The notes: generated by a model not told the origin, from the letters alone. A stretch of 64,000 nucleotides of DNA from Streptomyces sp. NBC_00582 (GCF_036345155.1 NZ_CP107772.1:2542001-2606000), one strand, 5' to 3'; positions 42,808 to 52,225 are shown, numbered from the stretch's first letter. Translations and numbers: made by a program.

Positions 42808-43371
42808 TCATGTCGTAGCCTCGTCGACCGCATCGAGCACCGCACGCCATGGAAGTTTTCGCCCCGCCGGCGCCGCCCTCGGCTCGTACAGCGGCCACAC
42901 CTCCGGTCCATATGCGAGGTGGACGCCTCCGGCGCGCAAAGCGTCGATGTGCCGCTGCCAAGCCGGGTGGCGGGCGTGGGCCGCGTTCACTCGGGGGAAA
43001 ACGACAACCGGCAAGTCGAGCGTGCCCATGGCTTCGCCCACCTGTGTCAGTGCCTGGTTGTCCATCAGGCCCAAAGCCAGCTTCGCGACCATGTTGGCCG
43101 ATGCTGGCGCGACCACGTAGCAGTCGACGGGCGGGTGCGGTCGGGCCTCTCCAGGAAGCCGCGGCGCATCACGGACGGGCAGGCCGGTGAGCTTCTCCAA
43201 CCGCTCGACTTCGCCGGTCATCCGTAGCCACTCACCGGCGGTCGGTGTCAACGTCACCGCCACTTGCCACCCACGATCCATCGCAGGCTCGACAAGTTCG
43301 GGCCGGAGCGCCTCCACTCCCCCGGCTGCCGAGCCGACGACTCCGAGCACCCCACGCTTGGCTGTACTCAC
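42808..43371 (-). CDS. flavoprotein (PPC-decarboxylase-like)
   Basis: A 187-residue protein of the flavoprotein/phosphopantothenoylcysteine decarboxylase fold. Features are 'GVLGVVGSAAGGVEALRPELV', 'VTLTPTAGEWL', 'VDCYVVAPASANMVAKLALGLMDNQALTQVGEAMG' (FMN-phosphate and subunit-interface region) and 'PVVVFPRVNAAHARHPAWQRHIDAL'. It probably binds FMN and may decarboxylate or reduce a small molecule. GTG at 43371 is the likely start. Confidence 0.85.
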   Translation of the reverse strand: MSTAKRGVLGVVGSAAGGVEALRPELVEPAMDRGWQVAVTLTPTAGEWLRMTGEVERLEKLTGLPVRDAPRLPGEARPHPPVDCYVVAPASANMVAKLALGLMDNQALTQVGEAMGTLDLPVVVFPRVNAAHARHPAWQRHIDALRAGGVHLAYGPEVWPLYEPRAAPAGRKLPWRAVLDAVDEATT

Positions 43372-43525
43372 TGCACCACCCTGCGCCGTTGAGCCAATAC
43401 GAACACCTCGAACAAACGAGAGGCGCCGGTCGCCAGAGGTTGCTTGATCAGGTCTCACAGCGACTCGAGCACCCTGGGATTGTCGCGTACGGCGGCACCG
43501 GCACCGCCTTGCCTACGCCATTCCG

Positions 43526-44030
43526 TCAGCGACTGACGGACGCGGCGGCCAGCACACCGGCAACGACCGAGACCCCGGCAAACAGCCCGAAGAACGCTGG
43601 ATAGCCGCCGAGTTCGCCCGTGAGGGCTGCTCCCGAAGGGAGCCAGTGCAGACGCGATGGTGACGGGGCGACCAGGAGGCCAGAGAGGCGGCCGAAGTGG
43701 ATGGTGCCCCAGCGGTCGGTGATGGCGGTGGCATGGAGGAGGGCGATGGTGCCGCGGACCATTGCCTGCCGTGATCTCCAGAAGGAGCAAGAGGGGGTAC
43801 GAGCCCGATACAACGGCGAGCGCTACGGCCGTTGCCCCACCTGCGGTGATCAGCGTGACCGTGCGGGTGGTAACGCCGACGCGGCGGGCAAGGGCGACAT
43901 ACAGGGTGCGGCCCAGTGTCTGGCCGGCGCCGCCGAGGCCGAGGACCCAAGCCGCTGCCGTAGGGCTCGTGCCACGTTCGGTCAGCCGCACACCCGCCGA
44001 TGATCTGAGAACGTCAGCGAGAGATGGCAT
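43526..44030 (-). pseudogene. MFS transporter relic (C-terminal half)
   Basis: Membrane-protein sequence 'RGTSPTAAAWVLGLGGAGQTLGRTLYVALARRVGVTTRTVTLITAGGATAVALAVVSGSYPLLLLLEI' shifts frame near 43775 to 'MVRGTIALLHATAITDRWGTIHFGRLSGLLVAP'. It shifts again to 'AALTGELGGYPAFFGLFAGVSVVAGVLAAASVSR'. The N-terminal half is missing. A second, more decayed relic of a similar transporter lies at 47.07-47.53 kb. Confidence 0.72.
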
Positions 44031-44181
44031 TTTTCAGCACGCTCTGACACTACCGGGCAGGGCTACGGGTTGAAATCCAAGTCAAGGGCGAGGTGCTTAA
44101 GAGTCCGCACCACGGTGCCGATAGGCGGGTCGGCCGGGCGTGGCCCCGGACCGATGCGGTCCGGGGTCACGCGCTGCGGGG

Positions 44182-44637
44182 TCAGGCCACCTGCTGACGG
44201 CCGACGAGGGACAGCCAGTTGGTAGACGGAGGCCAGGTGCGGTGCGGCATCCTGGTACGCAGAGCCAACGCGTCGGCGGCCCAGCCTTCGGCGGCCTCCA
44301 GCGCGGGTCGGGACATCTGGTCGTAGGCGGGGGCTACCCAGACCCTGTGGAAGACGGAGCGCTTCCACGGCTCGACCAGGTGCTTCCTAATCCGCCCGGT
44401 CACTCCCTGGTCGCCGGCCGCCATACCGAGCCAGACAATGCGGCCCTGGACGTCGACCACGAGGTAGAGGCCCGGAGAGAACGCCTCGACGGTGTCGACG
44501 TGCGACCAGTATGGGTAGCTGCTGCTGTAGCCGCCTAGGGCGCGAGCGAGAAGCGGGACGTGCGGTGGCCGGAGAACCGGGCCAGGCGGTGGTGCGGCTT
44601 CCTGCGGTGTACGCGCCCCCGGCAAGATGCCGCTCAC
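44182..44637 (-). CDS. GIY-YIG-like protein
   Basis: A 151-residue protein. GTG at 44637 overlaps the stop of the 700-residue gene upstream (GTGA). Residues about 50-110 ('AFSPGLYLVVDVQGRIVWLGMAAGDQGVTGRIRKHLVEPWKRSVFHRVWVAPAYD') have the GIY-YIG order: 'GLY', then 'WLGMA', then Arg, then His, then a Phe-containing strand. A conserved glutamate follows in 'RPALEAAEGWAADAL'. It may be a nuclease working with its coupled neighbour. The homology is a pattern-based inference. Confidence 0.6.
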   Translation of the reverse strand: MSGILPGARTPQEAAPPPGPVLRPPHVPLLARALGGYSSSYPYWSHVDTVEAFSPGLYLVVDVQGRIVWLGMAAGDQGVTGRIRKHLVEPWKRSVFHRVWVAPAYDQMSRPALEAAEGWAADALALRTRMPHRTWPPSTNWLSLVGRQQVA

Positions 44638-46736
44638 TCGGCCTCCTCTGTCCCGAAGGTGAAGTTGCCGATGCCGCCGGTCGTCACGTCGGTGTCGGTC
44701 GGCCGGTACCGCAGCTTGCGCAGGTGCTTGATGGCCGCCTCCACGCTGGACCCCATTGTGTCGAGCTCGTCCTCCCAGTTCTGCCGCTCGTCGGCGGTCA
44801 TCTCCCTGTCCGGCCCCACCAGGGAGTGCATCGCTTCGAAGTGCTTGGAGAGGGCTGTCACGGACTTCCTCGCGCTGTTGACCAGCCCGGTGGTGTCTTT
44901 GAGTTTCTCCGCCCACTGCTCGCTGGGGGAGAGGGCAGACGGAGTGCCCACTCCGCCACTCGAGCCGCCGCTCTCCACCGGCCAGTGGCTGGTGAACCAC
45001 TCCGAATCGGCTGGCTTCGTCGCGTTGGGGTCGACGGCCCCGTCGGCCACCCGGCGCAGGCGGCCTGCCCACGCGCCCGGGCGCGGCGTGACCTCGCGGC
45101 CGGCGCGGAGCTGTATCACCTCGGCGAAGGCGTCGATGGCCTCGATGAACAGCCGGACCCCGTCGTCGGTGATGCGGGCCGCGGCGAGCTTGGTGGACAC
45201 CGCCCGGCGGTCGCCGGTGGAGCCGTAGGAGCCGAGCAGCACCTTGCCGTTGACGAGGCCCGGTACCGCGACGTGCGCCAGCTCGGCACGGGCGGCGTCA
45301 CGGCCGTCGCTCGGCTCGGGAGAGGTTGCTGCGGCGATCAACTCGGCTGCGGACAGTCCGGTGGTGGGAATGCCCTGCCGCACCATCTTCTGATGGGGGG
45401 TGTCCATGGCAGCGGCCGGGAGGTCGACCCCACCGACTGAAGCGGTGAGCAGCGCGCTGCGGATCTCGCCGCGGGTCTCGGCGTGCTTGGCCCTCAGATG
45501 CGCCGGCGACGGCTCGACGAGAACCTTGGTCGTCCTGCGCAGGCTCGGAATGTCGCTGGGGAAGACCACCCGGTCCACCAGCCGGACAAGGTTCACCACG
45601 GCCTCGCGCGGGTCGTCGTGCAGGTTCGCGGCCGGGCTGGCGCCCGTGAGGACCGCGTGCTCCAGCTCCGTGATCGCGTTGTCGGCGTACGCGCGGTCGA
45701 CCAACTTCCGGCCGGATGCCATCGCCTGGTTGGTGCCAGTGAAGTCGAGCGGGCCGCGCAGGTGGGTGCGCAGGTTAGTCGACGCCAGTGCTGCGTCGAA
45801 GTCCGGGCGGGTGCCCTCGGCCGGCAGGTAGCCGATGACGAAGGCCGCGTCGGTGGTCGCAACCTGCAGCGCGGCGGCCGCCAGCTCCGCCCAGCGGCGA
45901 GCTTCCAGTGCCTCCTTGGCCTTCTCCGGGTCGTCCACCGGGATCTCGATGTCCTCGGGATCGATGCCGTCGTACGCGTTGAGCTGCGCGGTGTAGCGGT
46001 CCCGCCAGTCGGCCGGGTTACGCCAGCGCTGGCCGTCGGGTCCGCCGAGGACCTTCTGCGGCAGGCCAAGCAGGCCGACTGCGGGCTGGAGTCCGAACAG
46101 GTCATGGCGGTGGCGGGTGCGGTTCGACCCGGCCGTGGCGCCGGTGGTGTCCCACACTTGGTCACCGACTCGGTAGCGCACGATGTGGTACGTGGCCCGC
46201 TCCGACTGGCCCGATACTGCGAGGTCCGCCTTCAGGTCGTACTTGCGGGCCTTCTCCGCTGCGGTCAACCTGCCCTCGATGAAGGTCAGGTGCTCCAGCA
46301 GCGCCTCCTCGGAGGCGAACTCGACCTCCAGTACCGCCCGTTGCCCGCCGTCCGATGCCTTGACCGGGACCACTCGAGGGGTGGGCACGGTGGCGTTCTG
46401 GGCGACGTCGTAGGCAAAGCGGATGTTGAACTGGTTGATCGCACTGGCCAGACCGGGCTGCTTGGCCCTCAGTTGGTAGAGGGTGCCGTGCTCGGTGAGC
46501 ACCGGGTCCACAGCGGCGTCCTTGAATCCTGTGACGACGATACCGGTGGTCTTGTTGCCGCTCGTCGCGATCAGGGGCTTGAGGTTGATGGCCTCGGTGG
46601 CCATGCGCTCCAAGGCACTTCGGTCGAGGGTGCACCGGGGGTCGGCCAGGCCGGCCTCGACGAACTGGGCACGGTACTCCGGCTCATCGAGATAGGGAAA
46701 GGGGCCGGAAGGGCGCTTAGGACGACGCGGCGACAT
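44634..46736 (-). CDS. hypothetical 700-residue protein, partner of GIY-YIG-like gene
   Basis: ATG at 46736 behind AGAGGTG gives a 700-residue soluble protein of no family I recognise. Residues about 40-75 read 'INLKPLIATSGNKTTGIVVTGFKDAAVDP'. At about 185-215, 'TYHIVRYRVGDQVWDTTGATAGSNRTRHRHDLFGL' vaguely recalls the ParB/DndB-type 'G-N-x-R' loop. Residues 300-600 are helical and Ala-rich. No Walker motif, methyltransferase motif or membrane helix is visible. The stop overlaps the GIY-YIG-like gene, so the two form one operon, placed beside a Shedu gene. Candidate for an undescribed defence module. Confidence 0.7.
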   Translation of the reverse strand: MSPRRPKRPSGPFPYLDEPEYRAQFVEAGLADPRCTLDRSALERMATEAINLKPLIATSGNKTTGIVVTGFKDAAVDPVLTEHGTLYQLRAKQPGLASAINQFNIRFAYDVAQNATVPTPRVVPVKASDGGQRAVLEVEFASEEALLEHLTFIEGRLTAAEKARKYDLKADLAVSGQSERATYHIVRYRVGDQVWDTTGATAGSNRTRHRHDLFGLQPAVGLLGLPQKVLGGPDGQRWRNPADWRDRYTAQLNAYDGIDPEDIEIPVDDPEKAKEALEARRWAELAAAALQVATTDAAFVIGYLPAEGTRPDFDAALASTNLRTHLRGPLDFTGTNQAMASGRKLVDRAYADNAITELEHAVLTGASPAANLHDDPREAVVNLVRLVDRVVFPSDIPSLRRTTKVLVEPSPAHLRAKHAETRGEIRSALLTASVGGVDLPAAAMDTPHQKMVRQGIPTTGLSAAELIAAATSPEPSDGRDAARAELAHVAVPGLVNGKVLLGSYGSTGDRRAVSTKLAAARITDDGVRLFIEAIDAFAEVIQLRAGREVTPRPGAWAGRLRRVADGAVDPNATKPADSEWFTSHWPVESGGSSGGVGTPSALSPSEQWAEKLKDTTGLVNSARKSVTALSKHFEAMHSLVGPDREMTADERQNWEDELDTMGSSVEAAIKHLRKLRYRPTDTDVTTGGIGNFTFGTEEAE

Positions 46737-47069
46737 ACCGCACCTCTGCTTTCCTACGCAGAGAAGGCAGGCTCTCGCCGCATTCCCTGAACGGATCGGG
46801 ACGCGGAGTGGGTCCGCCTCCCGTGCGAGAAGAGGTGGGTGCCGCCGCCGTGCCGCCTCCCCGCCGCTGCGGGGCACTGGGCCGTTGCGACCACCTTGGA
46901 CAGATCACCATCACCCGGCCACCGCCGGCTCCTCGCAGGAACCGCGGTACTGGCCACCCCGGACCGGATCGGTCCACTGGGGCTGGCGCGGGTCACCGAC
47001 ATCGGTGCGCTCCATAACCCAGGGTACTTGCCACAGCTGACATTTGTCGGTCCGTCAGCCGTAGCGGCG
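46737..47069. other. intergenic region without a supportable gene
   Basis: No consistent coding frame. It contains the upstream region of the minus-strand 700-residue gene and grades into an MFS relic. A TTGTCGG hexamer region at 47044 has the wrong spacing for the damage promoter. Confidence 0.4.
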
Positions 47070-47530
47070 TCATGAGCAGCGTCCGCGCTGGTTGGTGCGC
47101 GGCCTGCCCTGCGGCCGTGCACCATCCCGGACGCCAGCGGCCCGGCGACCACCTTCGTACGGCCGAACGCGGCCGAGAAGGTGGCGGTGGTGTGCCCGCC
47201 CAGCGCGACCAGGATCGTTGTGCGTACCGTCATGGTGGTGTGGCGGCCGAGAGCGGCGTAAAGAGTGCGGCCCGCAGTTTGCCCGGCACCGCCGAGGCGG
47301 CCTGGGCAGCGGTGGAGTCCTGCTTGAGCAACAAGCAGGACCAGGGCGACGCCCGCGGTGCACATCGCGATTGCCGAGAGCGTGAACGCCGAGCAGGCAG
47401 CCGGAACGTTCCGCTGAGCGCCACCGCCCCGCCGAAGGATCGGCGCCGCAGAGCACGGCGCCACGGTCGCACCAGCGGACCCACCGGATCGGGCGGTGAT
47501 CTGTGGGCTCACAGGACCGGAAAGGTGTAG
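47070..47530 (-). pseudogene. second MFS transporter relic
   Basis: A minus-strand stretch 'FTLSAIAMCTAGVALVLLVAQAGLH', then 'GGAGQTAGRTLYAALGRHTTMTVRTTILVALGGHTTATFSA', then 'VVAGPLASGMVHG'. It aligns with the relic at 43.5-44.0 kb ('GGAGQTLGRTLYVALARRVGVTTRTVTLITAGG...'). Frames are broken and both ends are missing. Confidence 0.6.
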
Positions 47531-47781
47531 CACATGATTCCCCTGCTGATGATCTGCGTGGCGCACAGAGCAAGCAGCACGGCGCGGGCCGTGGCCGGGC
47601 TCGCTGCTGAGCTTCACCGGCGCTCAACTCGTCACCGCGACCTCCCCTTGCCCGTGTTGGGTCGGCTGGCAGTCCTTCCTCTGCCCCAAGGACCAGCCGC
47701 CGATGCGCTCGCCAGTGTCCTGCACCATGGCGGTAACCAATTCCGACACCAGGTTCTCCACTTGGTGCGGTCGGGTGTACT

Positions 47782-49839
47782 TCAGCGGTCCTCCACAATG
47801 AAGCAGGCCCGCTGGTAGAGCTCGTCGAACGTGATGACTTCGACATCCTGGATAGACCGCCTGTACTGCTCGAAGGAGGTGATCTTCTCCGGGTTCGCCG
47901 CGCCGCCGTCGGTAAACTCGCTGAGGCTTCCGATCACCAGCACCTGTCGCGGGCGGACGGTGGAGACTTCGATGCCGGTCGGGGCGCCGTCGTCCCGGAA
48001 GTGCCTATGCAGTTGACCGCTGACCAGTTGTTGGGCCTTATAGGCGGTCTTCTGCACCTGCGCAACGGCGCCGACGACGTCCTTGGAGACCTGATAGACG
48101 TCTGGCACCCGGTACGGCGCGCTGGCCAGCAGGGATGTTAGGTGGGTCTTGATCTCGCAGAACAGCAGGCTGCTGATGAAGCCCCTGGAGCGCATGACGG
48201 CGTCACTGCGCTTTCCCGCCCCCGCGAAGATGTTCGCACCCGTCGTGATGCGCTCCAGCTTGCCGTCGTCGATGGGGCCACAAGCAACGAAGGTGAGACC
48301 GTATCCGAAGATCCAGGGATTCTCCTCGAAGAAGCCCTGCCAGACCGCTTCCGGCCCGGCCACCTGGCCGCGCTCCTGCTCGAAAAACTCCGGGTCGTTC
48401 AACAACTTTCTGAACCGTTGGAGTTGCACCTTGCGGTTGCTGATCAGCCGGATGTCCTCTTCCGTGAGGGCCCCGCCGACAGCGGTCCTAACAGCTTCGA
48501 GGAGTGTTGTGCGGTCCTGGTCGGCCAGGAGCCGAGCCAACTCGGCTTCGTCGTCGCGGACCAGCCGCAGGCTGCTTCCGGGGAGGTCCAGCCCGACGCA
48601 GCTCTGAAGGAAGCTGATGACCTTCCAGAGGTTCTCGTGAACATCGCTGGTGTCGACAAGCGCCTTGACAATCTGTGTGGCTTCGGTGCCGGGAATGGCC
48701 TCCGTGGCCGACGCCTTCGCAGCTTTGGTCTTGTCCTTCTTCCACAGCTTGATCCTGGGCGAAAGGACGCCGTCCTTGTTGATGAGGGTGACGTGGCACA
48801 GTGTGGCCACCTGCGGCCGGTCGTCGAGGAGGAATTCGGTGATCAGACGACCTCGGCGAGTGTCGTAGAAGTAGGGAAATCCGGTGCCACGGATCTCAAG
48901 GTCCGAGAAGTCCTGCCGTGTGACGTCGAACTCCGGGGTCAGCAGACCGATGCGGAGACCCCGAACGATGGGCGGATCGGCCTCGGCCGTCTGGTTCCTC
49001 CAGTCCGGTGGGACGGCCGGCAGGTGCCCTATGTCGCCTTCGACCACGAGGGACTGAACATCCTGGCGCTGAAGCCTGGTGAGCACGGGTTCCAGCCTCT
49101 GCCAGATCGCGTTGGTGACTGCTTCTGTGAACGCGGGCAGCAACACGCGATCAACGGTGAGGACCGCCTCGTACGTATCGACCGTCCATCCGTCACCGGG
49201 CATGGGGTGATAGAAGCTGCCGTCACGACGCAGCGTCAGGACGGTCGCGCGGAGCAGGTCGCGAGCCACCTCCTCGCCGTCGCGGCCGAGAAGACTGTAG
49301 GTCTGTCCGAGAACGAGGTCGAGCTTGCCGGCGTCGTCGTCGGCGAGCGGCAACGAGACCACGGGGCCAGTGGCCTGCGTAGGAACTGCCGTGTAAATAG
49401 GCCGGCCCGACAGGAACTCGAAGGCGCGGAAGGCCCAGCCGTCCGGCCCAAGGAGGCGGTTCAGCTCCTCGACACGTCGGGATGACTGGTCGACGTCGGG
49501 CTGCACCTCTGGATGAACGAGCCGCGCCAGGAAAGCGAGAAGCACCTCATCGGGGCCATCGAGCAGTTGGAAGCGTGAGTCTTCGAAGACCCAGTCGTCC
49601 GGCCAGTCCAATGGATTGTTGACCCGGTGCTGGACTATGTCGCGACGCGCCGTCGTGAACCGGGAGTCGGTGGAGGCCAGCCCGTCCAAGTCGTACAGGC
49701 TCTCCAGGAAGTCGATCTCGTCGAGCCGTCCCCACCAGGGACCGCCCTCGCCGCACAGGTAGTCAAAGATGTCTCGTCGCGTCACCGCCGTGATCCGCGG
49801 CGTGCTTTGCGGTGCCAACAAGGGCTCGACCTGGGTCAT
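47782..49839 (-). CDS. sduA: Shedu-type DUF4263 protein with AbiJ-like N-terminus
   Basis: A 685-residue protein. The C-terminal domain (about 500-685) matches the Shedu nuclease family: 'VWQGFFEENPWIFGYGLTFVACGPID', then 'KRSDAVMRSRGFISSLLFCEIKT' with D546 and E562-x-K564 of a PD-(D/E)xK site, then 'VYQVSKDVVGAVAQVQKTAYKAQQLV' and 'RPRQVLVIGSLSEF'. The N-terminus (about 20-155, 'DIFDYLCGEGGPWWGRLDEIDFLESLYDLDGL...DIVQHRVNNPLDWPDDWVFEDSRFQLLDG...SGRPIYTA') resembles the AbiJ N-terminal domain 3 of abortive-infection proteins. Single-gene defence system, probably triggered by DNA ends or phage. ATG/TTG start choice at 49839 is not certain. Confidence 0.85.
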   Translation of the reverse strand: MTQVEPLLAPQSTPRITAVTRRDIFDYLCGEGGPWWGRLDEIDFLESLYDLDGLASTDSRFTTARRDIVQHRVNNPLDWPDDWVFEDSRFQLLDGPDEVLLAFLARLVHPEVQPDVDQSSRRVEELNRLLGPDGWAFRAFEFLSGRPIYTAVPTQATGPVVSLPLADDDAGKLDLVLGQTYSLLGRDGEEVARDLLRATVLTLRRDGSFYHPMPGDGWTVDTYEAVLTVDRVLLPAFTEAVTNAIWQRLEPVLTRLQRQDVQSLVVEGDIGHLPAVPPDWRNQTAEADPPIVRGLRIGLLTPEFDVTRQDFSDLEIRGTGFPYFYDTRRGRLITEFLLDDRPQVATLCHVTLINKDGVLSPRIKLWKKDKTKAAKASATEAIPGTEATQIVKALVDTSDVHENLWKVISFLQSCVGLDLPGSSLRLVRDDEAELARLLADQDRTTLLEAVRTAVGGALTEEDIRLISNRKVQLQRFRKLLNDPEFFEQERGQVAGPEAVWQGFFEENPWIFGYGLTFVACGPIDDGKLERITTGANIFAGAGKRSDAVMRSRGFISSLLFCEIKTHLTSLLASAPYRVPDVYQVSKDVVGAVAQVQKTAYKAQQLVSGQLHRHFRDDGAPTGIEVSTVRPRQVLVIGSLSEFTDGGAANPEKITSFEQYRRSIQDVEVITFDELYQRACFIVEDR

Positions 49840-50103
49840 GCCCTCAGGATGGACGTACGCTGGCTCACAAGGAGGGCTATTGGGGACTCTCGGATCTCTT
49901 GGCTTGAGTGGATGGCGGCGTCATCCAGGTCTCCGACGTGGCGAGCTCGGTCCGCCGAACGAATCCTTCGCAGCCCCGCGAACGCCGGGCCGCTGACGCT
50001 CGCCCGAACCAGCGTGCTGCACGCCGCGTCGACACCTGACCCGCTGTAGGCCCACTGCCCCCTGTGCCTTTCAGTGCGCCCTGTTTCCGCCGGACAGCCC
50101 CGA
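49840..50103. other. divergent intergenic region
   Basis: Separates the minus-strand Shedu gene from the plus-strand CoiA-like gene. No supportable coding frame. I found no damage-type promoter motif facing the Shedu gene. Confidence 0.45.
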
Positions 50104-50126
50104 TTGTCAGACCCTCCCCGTAGCGT
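50104..50126 (+). promoter_or_regulatory. RecA-NDp/PafBC-like promoter of CoiA-like gene
   Basis: TTGTCAGAC, 8 bases, TAGCGT. Spacing and both cores fit TTGTCRGTG-N8-TAnnnT except the last two bases of the upstream element. The -10 ends 36 bases before ATG at 50163. Confidence 0.55.
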
Positions 50127-50162
50127 TGTGAGTCCTACTCGTGGCGGCTGCGGGGAGCATCA

Positions 50163-51386
50163 ATGGACGACGACCTTCAGATCGACAGCGACGAAGACCT
50201 CTTCCGTAACCCCGTCTACTACGAACCGGCCGGCCGCAACCTCGACCTGGACCGCCCCGACCTCGGCGTCCCGCAAGGCCAAGACCTCCTGAACGTGCTC
50301 GTGCGCATGCGAGGACGTGTCCCCGTCGAAAAGCGCGGGCTCATCTGCCCCGACTGTCGGGACCTCCGCGGTCGGCGTGTCCCCATGTACCTCGTCCAGC
50401 GTGACGGCGTATGGCTTGCCTCCCACTACCGGAAACCCGGGGAGAAGCCCATCAGCCACGAGACCGACGAGCACCTCGCCCGCAAGGAACGCGTCGCGAA
50501 GGACTCCGAAGATCACGGCTTCCACGCCGACATCGAGTCGCAGACCGCCGACGGGCACGCGCGCCTCGATGTACGCATCAACGGCGCCAACGGCATCGTC
50601 CTGGGCTACGAGCCTCAGCTGAGCGCCCAGACAGCCCGCGGAATGCGTGCACGGGAGGGGTTCCGGCGCCGCGGCGGTATTCAGTCGGTCTGGGACTTCG
50701 CCGACCCCGACCACGCAGGCATCGGCACCGTCCCTTACGTCCGCACGCCCAACCTGCCAGCCTCCGTCATCCGCGTGCAGAAGAACCCCATCGCGGTCCA
50801 GGACGGCAACTTCGTCCTGGAGGAGGGCCAGTGCAGCCAAAACGGCGCGCTCACCCGGTGCCCGCAGAAGCCCTACGACCCGGAGAACCCCACCGACGCC
50901 GGGTACTGCGGGGGCTGGCACCGCGTCCTCGTGCCCGCCCATCAGTCGAGCACCTTCACAGGGGAAGGCGGCCTGACCCTCACCCGGTTCATCGTGGAAG
51001 CTGCGGCCGGTGAGCGGATCCCGTTCCAGCGGGGCGGCCACCACGGTTGGCTCCCCGCACAGCAGTGGCAGCAGTACCTCGAGGCGAACGGGCCCACCCT
51101 GGACGACAAGGAGCGCCAGCCATCCGTACGACAGGGAGACCGGCGCGACAGGTGCACCGAGGACCGTCCGGCTTCGGAGGTGCGGGCTGAACCGAAGCAG
51201 AGACGTGGCAGCCGCGCGATCGTCCTTGAGTCCCGCCCCCGGGAAATCGAGGACGCCAGGGTTCCGGTCGACGCGTCGGGTCAAACGATCCCGCTCTGCC
51301 GCTTCGGCTGCGGTCAGCCCGCAAGCCTTTCAGGACCCGAAGGGCTGCCCGAGCACTTCTCGTGCCGCAGGAAGCATGAGGCGTGA
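50163..51386 (+). CDS. CoiA-like nuclease-fold protein
   Basis: A 407-residue protein with the layout of competence protein CoiA. It has a Cys pair ('LICPDC', C62/C65), 'ASHYRKPGEKPISHETDEHLARKERVAKDSEDHGFHADIE' (H99, H104) and the nuclease-like core 'ARLDVRINGANGIVLGYEPQLSAQT' (D136, E150-x-Q152). These are followed by 'RREGFRRRGGIQSVWDFADPDH'-type residues. The C-terminal half is an unassigned beta-rich region plus a Cys-His cluster ('CRFGCGQPAS...HFSCRRKHEA'). Function in Streptomyces accessory DNA is unknown; DNA processing is plausible. A small gene follows at 51542. Confidence 0.75.
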   Translation: MDDDLQIDSDEDLFRNPVYYEPAGRNLDLDRPDLGVPQGQDLLNVLVRMRGRVPVEKRGLICPDCRDLRGRRVPMYLVQRDGVWLASHYRKPGEKPISHETDEHLARKERVAKDSEDHGFHADIESQTADGHARLDVRINGANGIVLGYEPQLSAQTARGMRAREGFRRRGGIQSVWDFADPDHAGIGTVPYVRTPNLPASVIRVQKNPIAVQDGNFVLEEGQCSQNGALTRCPQKPYDPENPTDAGYCGGWHRVLVPAHQSSTFTGEGGLTLTRFIVEAAAGERIPFQRGGHHGWLPAQQWQQYLEANGPTLDDKERQPSVRQGDRRDRCTEDRPASEVRAEPKQRRGSRAIVLESRPREIEDARVPVDASGQTIPLCRFGCGQPASLSGPEGLPEHFSCRRKHEA

Positions 51387-51541
51387 TCCATCGGCCACCG
51401 CTGACCGCCCCCGCTGCGTCACCTGGCGCCAGAGCCCCCTGCCCGGTTCGGGTGGGAGGTGTCGTGTTTCCGCCCGACATGTCAGTCTCCAGTGCCACAG
51501 TGGGCGCAGCACACCCAGCACCCCTTTTCGAGGAGCCGACC

Positions 51542-51706
51542 GTGACCCAGAGCACCACCTTCCGCACCAGCACCAAGCAGGACACCCTCACCGACCACAT
51601 TGTGGAGTTCCTCAGCCGGGTCTCCCGCGCACTCCGGAATTTGGCCGACTCGGCTGACCACGCGGCGAAGATGGTGCGGAAAGCGGACGCGGCACGACGA
51701 AGCTGA
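51542..51706 (+). CDS. small helical protein
   Basis: A 54-residue product from GTG behind GAGGAG: a long amphipathic helix 'DTLTDHIVEFLSRVSRALRNLADSADHAAKMVRKADAARRS'. The good Shine-Dalgarno and coding bias support it. No known family; possibly an accessory protein of the preceding CoiA-like gene. Confidence 0.55.
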   Translation: MTQSTTFRTSTKQDTLTDHIVEFLSRVSRALRNLADSADHAAKMVRKADAARRS

Positions 51707-51754
51707 ACCGGCACACCCAGGTAGGCCAGCAGACGTGCCCTCCGTGGCTAGCTA

Positions 51755-52080
51755 GGCCCCGGCCGAAGGTGTGGCAGGCGGCCGTCGGCTGCCCGGGGCA
51801 ACGGCACCCCGACCAGAGCCCGACGCAGCCGAGCGACATCGATCCGGCCCTGGTTCAGCCCGGAGTAGAGGGCACGTGTCCACGCCGGTGCTCGGGGGCG
51901 AGGGCCAGGTCCACGAGCGTGCGGACCGGACCGTCCGTGCACAGCAACGCGTCGCACATCGCCGCGCGGAAGCAGGCATGAGTACAACTCGGTCCGGAAT
52001 GCCGTCACCGCTACGAACGCGTCCCGTAGAACCCCGTGCTCAACCCGTTCCACGATCTGGCCTCTACGCGCCGCGCCGAC
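51755..52080 (-). mobile_element. remnant of an insertion-sequence transposase (N-terminus)
   Basis: Minus-strand fragments in three frames: 'RVEHGVLRDAFVAVTAFRTELYSCLLPRGD', 'MCDALLCTDGPVRTLVDLALAPEHRRGH' and 'ALYSGLNQGRIDVARLRRALVGVPLPRAADGRL'. Joined, they match the start of a Streptomyces transposase family (IS701-like/NF041680 type). At least two frameshifts and loss of the catalytic part make it inactive. Inverted repeats were not found. Confidence 0.7.
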
Positions 52081-52225
52081 CTCTCCTCGCAGGATCAGGC
52101 CCCGGCCTCGCGGACACGCCGTGAACAGGGGAAACCCTGAACAAATTCGAGCCCATTCGACGGCGGACCAAAACGTCAAGCTCAGCTCCGAGCAGCGCTC
52201 CACACGGTGGTCCTCGCGCCCCCCG

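Noticed and set aside
44634..46736. possible DndB/ParB assignment for the 700-residue protein
   Set aside because: Only a vague G-N-x-R-like loop supports it; no dnd genes are nearby.
47044..47068. TTGTCGG followed by TAGCGG, resembling the damage promoter
   Set aside because: The spacer is 9 bases instead of 8, the -10 lacks the final T, and it faces no intact gene.
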